A DNA stretch of 9,847 nt, from assembly GCA_007120055.1 (NCBI GenBank), contig SKOL01000065.1:1-9847 (forward strand), given 5' to 3'. Below, piece after piece: positions 5,635 to 9,847 of the stretch (positions are counted from its first letter, which is position 1; every line of letters starts with the position of its first letter). The notes below the pieces were generated by a model. That model did no database searches. It was not told where the DNA came from and saw nothing but the letters and a program-made list of their open reading frames with translations. This DNA comes from Anaerobacillus sp. GTDB taxonomy: Bacteria; Bacillota; Bacilli; Bacillales_H; Anaerobacillaceae. The position numbers were made by a program, and so were the translations under genes.

Positions 5635-6879
5635 TTATGGTTGCAATCCTGTTCTATGGCAAGCTTCACAATAAACATCGGTTGGCGCTGTTAAGATCGT
5701 TTCTTTTTGATTATCGTGACAAACGAAACACCCTTCTTGTTGTTGTTTAGTTAACGCATATTCGGCGTGACCTCTTAACCAATCATTACTTGATCCGTGG
5801 CCAGCTGGTCTTTCAGTATGGCAAGTGTAACAGAAGGTGGCATTTCTAGATTCACTTTGAACAACATTCATATCCGGAACGTAAAATTCTAAGTTCGGCC
5901 CTCCTGAAGAATAGAGCAACTCTTCCATCGATTGTGGCTGAACACTTCTGAGCCACTTATCTTCATCATGACAGTTTAAACATTGGTTTAGTTGCTCTAG
6001 TGCGGCTGAACCATGTTTATTTTCCCAATTAGTTACATTATGGTTTTCAGGCGTCGTGACTTCCAAATGGCATGTGGCACATTCCATTGACAATTGAACA
6101 CTTTCACCTTGACCGAAGATGTTTTCGAATACTTGATTGGAAGGAATAACCTCCGATGGATCAATTCGGTTGGCTGGAACGGATAATAAATAGTCATCGT
6201 CCTGCCAAGGTTCTCCCCCTTCGTTTACTTGTTGGTGACAATCGATACATGTTCCCATATTAGGACTAATGTAATTTCGAGAAATTAGTTTATCAGCATT
6301 TTCTTCATTCCATAAGTCATAAGTATCATGAGTACTAATACCTCGCTCGACAACTTTTGCATGAGCGACTCCTGCATGGCACGTAATGCAAGGGATACCT
6401 ACATCAATATGTCCACTATGATTTACAATTAAATCGTTAGAAGGCGTTACATTTCTGTTTTGAGAATGACACGATAGACAAGTCGTATCTCGGACAACCA
6501 TCGTTGGATAGATCGGGTCTGGCACTGTCTTAGTCACATGATGATACAACTCTTTCATCGCCATTACTTTCGCGGTGACCGTGTTGGCAATTCCTGTTTC
6601 TATATGACAACTAACACATTTTTGCTCGCTATGAGCCGTAAAAACATGTGTCGTATATTCAGGAGACATTTCGTGACAACTTGCGCAAAAGGTATTCGTC
6701 GATGTCCCTGCGACAACACCATACGTGAAAAACACAATAAAGATAAATGTAATAATTGAGATAAATAATAATTTCCATTTATTAAGAGGGTCTTTCCAAT
6801 TCACTTCACGCAACTTCCTCCATAGCCTTTTTACTATGAACGGTTTCTTACTTTTATGATGCTTTTCCCCTTCTTCCAT
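5635..6879 (-). CDS. Decahaem NapC/NirT-type membrane-anchored cytochrome c
   Basis: The 414-residue protein has a basic N-terminus, one uncleaved membrane anchor (about residues 37-58) and ten CXXCH sites: CASCH, CVSCH, CLSCH, CITCH, CIDCH, CATCH, CLNCH, CYTCH, CFVCH and CEACH (last at 404-408). The first is CHEM, as in NapC/NirT quinol dehydrogenases. The first eight haems align one-to-one with those of the octahaem protein at 372-1466, with more than half of residues identical by eye in the first 200; the last ~55 residues with haems 9 and 10 are unique to this copy. The domain would sit on the outer face of the membrane. ATG 6879 has GAGGTG 8 nt upstream. It appears to be monocistronic: terminators lie downstream and a divergent gene upstream. 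The role, menaquinol-dependent electron export to an unknown acceptor, is inferred. Nitrite, metal or other reductase activity cannot be told from sequence. Confidence 0.92.
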   Translation of the reverse strand: MEEGEKHHKSKKPFIVKRLWRKLREVNWKDPLNKWKLLFISIITFIFIVFFTYGVVAGTSTNTFCASCHEMSPEYTTHVFTAHSEQKCVSCHIETGIANTVTAKVMAMKELYHHVTKTVPDPIYPTMVVRDTTCLSCHSQNRNVTPSNDLIVNHSGHIDVGIPCITCHAGVAHAKVVERGISTHDTYDLWNEENADKLISRNYISPNMGTCIDCHQQVNEGGEPWQDDDYLLSVPANRIDPSEVIPSNQVFENIFGQGESVQLSMECATCHLEVTTPENHNVTNWENKHGSAALEQLNQCLNCHDEDKWLRSVQPQSMEELLYSSGGPNLEFYVPDMNVVQSESRNATFCYTCHTERPAGHGSSNDWLRGHAEYALTKQQQEGCFVCHDNQKETILTAPTDVYCEACHRTGLQP

Positions 6880-6901
6880 AACCGTTTCACCTCTTTCTTG
6901 T

Positions 6902-6923
6902 AGTTGTAGTAATACTTACAACT
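6902..6923 (-). repeat. 7-bp inverted repeat in the leader of the ten-haem gene
   Basis: AGTTGTA (6902-6908) and TACAACT (6917-6923) are perfect inverted copies around an 8-nt loop, 23-44 nt before the start codon. It could form a small hairpin just upstream of the ribosome binding site or serve as an operator. The octahaem leader has no equivalent. Confidence 0.4.
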
Positions 6924-6951
6924 ATCTTATTGCGCGACCGTAAGAAAAAAC

Positions 6952-6978
6952 GATGAACAATTTATGAATTATGTAATT
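6952..6978 (+). promoter_or_regulatory. Regulatory block shared with the octahaem gene (degenerate ResD-like box)
   Basis: TGAACAATTT (6954-6963), then TGAATT and TGTAATT, repeats almost exactly the block at 1543-1569 upstream of the octahaem gene. Both lie about 73-100 nt upstream of their start codons in the same orientation. Here the first half reads CGATGAA instead of TTGTGAA, so the match to the ResD consensus is partial while the rest of it (N3-TTT-N4-A) is kept. The nearby DNA is not otherwise alike, which argues for selection on this block. The rest of the 313-base divergent gap (6880-7192) holds only the leader dyad and a single TTCACAA half-site at 7108-7114. Confidence 0.5.
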
Positions 6979-7192
6979 CTGTGTGTTTTTTAAAGGAGGG
7001 ATTTTATCCAAATTGATTTTTATGAGAAGTTGGACACCCCCTCAAGTTCATGAAGGCTTTTAAAGATCTTTTTCAAATATACAACAGTTCAAGCCAACGA
7101 ATGTTCATTCACAAATTAGAAAGAAACGTTTTCCACTTTAGTTGAATACGCTATAGTAAGCAAAAGTACTCCAAATAAAGGAGGGGTATGTA

Positions 7193-7462
7193 TTGGCGTA
7201 TTTCATTTATGCGGTGTTTATTTTTATGGTCGTTGCACTATTGTTTCTATTTTCAAGTAAATGGGAAATTTTAATTTATGGGTCTGAAAAAAAAGATGGT
7301 GAAAAAATATACAACAGTTATGACTATTTAAAAGAACAGAATATCCCTTGCAAATTAAGAAGGATGGAACATGATATTTTTGTTGACGATGCGGACCTTA
7401 TTTTACTAGTGAAAAAAGCAGACCTAGCTGAAGCGAGAGAATTATTGGAAGAGCGTAGGTAA
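7193..7462 (+). CDS. Small membrane-anchored protein with DUF2007-like cytoplasmic domain
   Basis: The 89-residue protein has an N-terminal membrane segment (about residues 3-21) followed by a soluble alpha/beta domain. The pattern of a beta strand, helix, 'NIPCKLRR', then 'LLVKKADLAEARELLEE' resembles the small DUF2007 (putative signal-transducing) family, whose members have a GIPC-like turn and end in a helix with Ala/Leu/Glu. This is a resemblance by eye, not a confirmed assignment. TTG at 7193 is the start: AAGGAGGG (7179-7185) lies 7 nt upstream. The ATG at 7188 is in another frame. It is divergent from the ten-haem cytochrome and is followed by its own terminator. A TATAGT at 7152-7157 may be its -10, without a good -35. 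The function is unknown. Confidence 0.75.
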   Translation: MAYFIYAVFIFMVVALLFLFSSKWEILIYGSEKKDGEKIYNSYDYLKEQNIPCKLRRMEHDIFVDDADLILLVKKADLAEARELLEERR

Positions 7463-7554
7463 TGTAGTTGTGCTGGGTGGGGAGCATTTTTGCTAAGCAT
7501 CTGCTATCCTATGGCTTCTGAGACTCTTGACATGCGAATATACTTTTTTTAGTG

Positions 7555-7593
7555 AACAATCCACCGCTAAATTGTTGGGTGGATTGTTTTTTT
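7555..7593 (+). terminator. Rho-independent terminator
   Basis: AACAATCCACC (7555-7565) pairs perfectly over 11 bp with GGTGGATTGTT (7578-7588) around a 12-nt loop, followed by a T run to 7593. It ends the transcript of the small membrane protein and separates it from dcu. Confidence 0.92.
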
Positions 7594-7797
7594 GGGGCAG
7601 AAAGCGTTCAAGCCTTTGGTTTGTTGTTGAATTTCATACGGTTGCTGTCCTGCTTCAATATTGGCCAATTTGTTAATTGTTTCACATGACAAGCATCTTT
7701 CTAAAAAACAAAAGTATATTATTTTAAGAATTACGCTTTACTGTGCAAAAGAATGTTGCTGGATACGGCAGGGAGAGCGTCGTTCACTTATTGTTAG

Positions 7798-7851
7798 AGC
7801 TTTTAATTTTAGACAAGGTGGAGCTTCGCGGCCTTGTAAAATTTTGAAGCT
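7798..7851 (+). other. Structured leader RNA candidate upstream of dcu
   Basis: A three-part stem can form: AGCTT (7798-7802)/AAGCT (7847-7851), AATTTT (7805-7810)/AAAATT (7838-7843) and ACAAGG (7813-7818)/CCTTGT (7832-7837), closing a 13-nt loop rich in G and C. It ends 31 nt before the dcu start codon. No T run follows, so it is not a simple terminator. It does not match a riboswitch class I recognise. Confidence 0.4.
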
Positions 7852-7882
7852 TTACTCACTCAAAAGGATGGTGGTAGAAGTA

Positions 7883-9199
7883 ATGTTTTGGATTCAATTT
7901 TTGATTGTATTAGCTTGTATCCTTGTCGGGGCAAGGATCGGCGGTGTCGGTTTAGGAGTAATGGGTGGAATTGGTCTAGCGATTTTAACATTCGGCTTCC
8001 AGTTGCAACCTACCGCTCCACCGATTGACGTTATGTTAATGATTTTAGCGGTCGTTACGGCTGCTGGTGCTTTACAAGCTTCCGGAGGGTTGAATTATCT
8101 TATTTTATTAGCAGAAAAAATGCTTCGTAAAAATCCAGACCGTATCACTTATATGGCACCTGTGACGACGTATTTGTTCACGTTTTTCGCCGGAACAGGT
8201 CATGTTGCTTACAGTCTTTTACCAGTGATTTCAGAAGTAGCACAAGAATCAAAAGTTCGCCCGGAAAGGCCACTCTCGATCGCCGTTATTGCGTCACAAC
8301 AAGCGATTACTGCAAGTCCCATTTCAGCAGCAACTGTTGCCTTGTTAGCGATCCTTTCTCCGTTTGATATTACGTTGTTGCAAATACTAGGGGTAACGAT
8401 CCCGGCAACGTTTCTTGGGATTATGATTTCGGCCTTTTTAATTCGTAAAAAAGGATTGGAGCTTGAGGATGATCCTGAGTATCAACGACGCCTAAATGAC
8501 GGTCTCGAACCGATGAAAAAGGAACGGGAAAAAGCGGACATAGTGACGAAGCAATCAAAGATATCCGTGTATTTATTTTTATTCGGTGCGGTATTCGTCG
8601 TATTATTAGGGAGTTTCCCAGAATTACGTCCGACGTTTGAAGTCAACGGTGAAACTTCACAGCTATCGATGGCTTATGCGATACAAATTATTATGTTAAC
8701 CGTTTCTGCTCTAATGATTTTATTTTGTAAATGCAACGTGGAAAAAATCGTCTCAGGCAATGTCTTCCGTTCTGGGATCGTCGCTGTTGTCGCGATTTTC
8801 GGGATCGCTTGGTTAGGTGATACGTTCTTCCAAGCAAATATCGGCGTTATCCAAGAAAACATCCAAAGTTTAGTAACCGCAGCACCATGGTTATTTGCTT
8901 TCGCGTTGTTCTTGTTATCCATTTTAGTGAATTCACAAGCAGCGACCGTCCGTGCGTTGATGCCACTTGGCTTAAGCCTCGGTATCTCACCGTTCTTCCT
9001 GATAGCAATGTTCCCAGCCGTGAACGGTTATTTCTTCATTCCAAACTACGGACCGCTGTTAGCAGCGATGAACATGGACCGAACCGGTACAACGCGGATT
9101 GGCAAGTACGTCTTTAATCATAGTTTTATGACTCCTGGGTTACTAACGTGCGTGTTTTCTGTTACGATCGGCTTTATGTTAGTGTTATTGTTTTTTTGA
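7883..9199 (+). CDS. dcu: Anaerobic C4-dicarboxylate transporter, DcuA/DcuB family
   Basis: The 438-residue polytopic membrane protein matches the DcuA/DcuB family in length (Escherichia coli DcuB has 446) and in its conserved blocks. These include [10 protein letters not shown] near residue 57, [13 protein letters not shown] near 95, [15 protein letters not shown] near 145, [14 protein letters not shown] near 350 and [16 protein letters not shown] near 395. Family members exchange fumarate, malate or aspartate for succinate during anaerobic fumarate respiration, or take up C4-dicarboxylates. A hydrophilic cytoplasmic loop lies around 190-220. ATG 7883 is chosen from family alignment and from GGTGG 8 nt upstream; ATG 7868 and GTG 7871 are in frame and would add 5 or 4 residues. 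A terminator follows directly, so it is probably transcribed alone. DcuA and DcuB cannot be told apart here. No fumarate reductase is adjacent. Confidence 0.93.
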   Translation: MFWIQFLIVLACILVGARIGGVGLGVMGGIGLAILTFGFQLQPTAPPIDVMLMILAVVTAAGALQASGGLNYLILLAEKMLRKNPDRITYMAPVTTYLFTFFAGTGHVAYSLLPVISEVAQESKVRPERPLSIAVIASQQAITASPISAATVALLAILSPFDITLLQILGVTIPATFLGIMISAFLIRKKGLELEDDPEYQRRLNDGLEPMKKEREKADIVTKQSKISVYLFLFGAVFVVLLGSFPELRPTFEVNGETSQLSMAYAIQIIMLTVSALMILFCKCNVEKIVSGNVFRSGIVAVVAIFGIAWLGDTFFQANIGVIQENIQSLVTAAPWLFAFALFLLSILVNSQAATVRALMPLGLSLGISPFFLIAMFPAVNGYFFIPNYGPLLAAMNMDRTGTTRIGKYVFNHSFMTPGLLTCVFSVTIGFMLVLLFF

Positions 9200-9214
9200 T
9201 GGGTGATTTTAAGG

Positions 9215-9257
9215 AAAAAAGGTGGGAAAGTACAACGGTTTGTTGCTCCCCCTTTTT
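9215..9257 (+). terminator. Terminator after the dcu gene
   Basis: An A run plus GGTGGG (9215-9226) pairs, with one bulged T, with CCCCC plus five T (9248-9257). CAAC (9233-9236)/GTTG (9242-9245) adds an inner stem. It lies 16 nt after the dcu stop codon. Confidence 0.75.
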
Positions 9258-9277
9258 ACTATTTTTTCATTTGTTAT

Positions 9278-9313
9278 CCAATTTCTCGCTGTCGCTGTCC
9301 AGTTTCTCGCAGT
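9278..9313 (+). repeat. Two-copy short tandem repeat
   Basis: CCAATTTCTCGCTGT (9278-9292) and CCAGTTTCTCGCAGT (9299-9313) match at 13 of 15 positions with a 21-bp period. There is no evidence of function. It lies between the dcu terminator and the palindromic repeat. Confidence 0.5.
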
Positions 9314-9333
9314 AGTTTCAAATTGCGCACAAC

Positions 9334-9463
9334 AAAAAAGGAGGCTGTGACAAAAGTGTCTGACACCACGCGGATCCTACTAAATATAGATGTAAAGATT
9401 TATCATATGTCTATATTCGGTGTTTAGCGGTGTCTGACACTTTGTTTTGTCCCAGCCTCTTTT
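9334..9463. repeat. ~130-bp imperfect palindromic repeat element
   Basis: The two ends are near-perfect inverted copies: an A run with GGAGGCTGTGACAAAA (left, to 9355) and TTTTGTCCCAGCCTC with a T run (right, 9446-9463). Each is followed inward by GTGTCTGACAC (9356-9366 and 9430-9440), itself a palindrome with a central T. A further inner pair AATATAGA (9383-9390)/TCTATATT (9410-9417) lets the whole element fold into one long hairpin. It has no ORF. The layout fits a REP- or MITE-like intergenic repeat. Because each strand ends in a T run, it may also terminate the small minus-strand gene at 9566-9700. Confidence 0.75.
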
Positions 9464-9565
9464 AGTTTCAAGTTTTAAATCAAGGAAGACGTTTCTACCT
9501 TCATTAGGCAATTTTCAAGAATACGTTCCTAAAATAATACTGTACTATTTACCTATGCTACACAA

Positions 9566-9700
9566 TCAAATCCTCTTTGAATGATAAGAGGCTTTCCGAA
9601 AAAATTCCTCCTTCATATCTGGATCGAAACAATCGTGATATAGAGTGTAATTGTAATTCATTAAACACTTGTGATAAGCATGTCTAAAAAAATCCAACAA
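9566..9700 (-). CDS. 44-residue protein downstream of a c-di-GMP riboswitch, unknown function
   Basis: A TTG at 9700 opens 44 codons ending at TGA 9566-9568, with a near-perfect AAGGAGGGG ribosome binding site (GGAGG 9709-9713) 8 nt upstream. A TTG at 9697 is also possible. The peptide is rich in aromatic residues, His, Lys and Arg, with two Cys (12 and 24), and has no signal peptide or membrane segment. It starts MLDFFRHAYHK and contains FDPDMKEEFFRKA. No family was recognised. Its credibility comes from position: it is the first ORF after the riboswitch, with the expected spacing and a strong ribosome binding site, and a hairpin with a T run follows at 9334-9463. It would be a cytoplasmic effector or regulator controlled by cyclic-di-GMP (inference). 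Confidence 0.6.
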   Translation of the reverse strand: MLDFFRHAYHKCLMNYNYTLYHDCFDPDMKEEFFRKASYHSKRI

Positions 9701-9748
9701 TACAATCCCCTCCTTAATTTACATTAAACGCCGAAGGTATCTTTGATA

Positions 9749-9842
9749 TTCGGTAACTGGCTGGCCTATTCTTGCAACTTAGCCCCTATAGCTTTGCGTC
9801 CATCACCTTTCAGTGAGGTTGCCCTTTCGTACGTGATAATGT
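9749..9842 (-). promoter_or_regulatory. Class I cyclic-di-GMP riboswitch (GEMM)
   Basis: Read on the minus strand, the region carries the GEMM-I landmarks in order: CACG..A-AGGGCAACC (from about 9835), a stem capped by a GAAA tetraloop (UCACU-GAAA-GGUGA), the core GGACGCAAAGC, then GGGGCUAAG, a second variable stem, and the terminal CCAGUUACCG (9751-9760) that forms the ligand-binding and receptor side. This order and wording match the Vc2-type aptamer. A following hairpin, CCGAA/UUCGG with UATC/GATA inside (about 9731-9753), uses the aptamer's last bases, so aptamer and hairpin cannot both form. No U run follows that hairpin, which argues for translational control or another mechanism rather than simple termination. 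The aptamer start is close to the window edge; its promoter lies outside. Confidence 0.88.
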
Positions 9843-9847
9843 ATCGA

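Larger units (their letters stand above)
7463..7882. other. 420-base intergenic region before the dcu gene
   Basis: It contains the terminator of the upstream gene (7555-7593), a 10-bp palindrome ATTGGCCAAT (7660-7669) and a long imperfect hairpin (7798-7851) in the probable dcu leader. The frame of the transporter is open back to 7661, but those residues have no membrane character or family similarity and are treated as non-coding. No clear sigma-A promoter was found. Confidence 0.55.

Noticed and set aside
7527..7544. TTGACA followed by TATACT as a promoter
   Set aside because: The spacer is only 6 nt, too short for sigma-A, and a terminator follows immediately.
7599..7612. Possible CcpA (cre) site AGAAAGCGTTCAAG upstream of dcu
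   Set aside because: Three of the eleven constrained positions of the cre consensus do not match, including the end of the right half; too weak to annotate.
7813..7837. T-box-like sequence (GGTGG ... CGCGG) in the dcu leader
   Set aside because: The T-box motif needs GGUGGNACCGCG; here the middle reads AGCUU, there is no specifier-loop stem I of the right size, and a transporter of C4-dicarboxylates is not a usual target.
7661..7882. 74-residue N-terminal extension of the Dcu transporter
   Set aside because: The extension has no family similarity or ribosome binding site and its start is a TTG, whereas ATG 7883 gives the family's normal length and N-terminal sequence.
8674..9117. Overlapping ORFs on both strands within the dcu gene
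   Set aside because: They are shadows of a confidently identified membrane transporter and lack ribosome binding sites and family similarity.
9203..9427. ORF running through the dcu terminator, tandem repeat and palindromic element
   Set aside because: It spans a terminator and a repeat element, with no plausible start signal or protein features.
1..9847. CRISPR arrays, rRNA or tRNA genes, insertion sequences with transposase
   Set aside because: No regularly spaced repeats, no cloverleaf or rRNA sequence and no transposase reading frame were seen.

Overview
The window looks like chromosome of a low-GC, Gram-positive, spore-former-type member of the Bacillaceae. Ribosome binding sites are strong GGAGG/GAGGTG types, several starts are TTG or GTG, intergenic DNA is AT-rich, and the gene set (L,D-transpeptidase, LysM/SH3/PG-binding amidase, ResD-like boxes) fits. 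The multiheme c-type cytochromes and a Dcu-type C4-dicarboxylate transporter point to a facultative or obligate anaerobe. No genus can be named from the sequence alone.

Layout. Positions 1-1466 (minus strand) hold an eight-heme membrane-anchored NapC/NirT-type cytochrome followed by the start of a second, smaller NapC/NirT-type cytochrome that runs off the left edge. A 585-base gap (1467-2051) carries a ResD-like box, a perfect dyad, a direct repeat and a terminator. A small zinc-ribbon protein (2052-2276, minus) and a modular peptidoglycan amidase (2560-3717, minus) follow. After a gap with a striking AACC-rich tract, a secreted L,D-transpeptidase (4185-5366, plus) ends in what looks like a frameshifted extra PG-binding domain. 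Strong terminators separate it from a convergent ten-heme paralogue of the first cytochrome (5635-6879, minus). Divergent from that is a small membrane-anchored protein (7193-7462, plus), then a terminator, a structured leader and a DcuA/DcuB transporter (7883-9199, plus). The right end has a terminator, a short tandem repeat, a ~130-bp palindromic repeat, a 44-residue ORF with a TTG start (9566-9700, minus) and, upstream of it, a clear class I cyclic-di-GMP (GEMM) riboswitch.

How the parts may work together. The two large cytochromes share a NapC/NirT-like anchor and most of their length. They also share an upstream sequence block at the same distance from the start codon, which in one copy matches the published ResD consensus. 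This suggests both are switched on by low oxygen or another respiratory signal and carry electrons from menaquinol to an acceptor on the outer face of the membrane. The Dcu transporter would supply fumarate or exchange it for succinate during fumarate respiration, but no fumarate reductase or other terminal reductase lies in the window, so the acceptor is unknown. The cell-wall genes between the two cytochrome loci show no obvious functional link. The most informative regulatory element is the c-di-GMP riboswitch controlling an unrecognised small protein.
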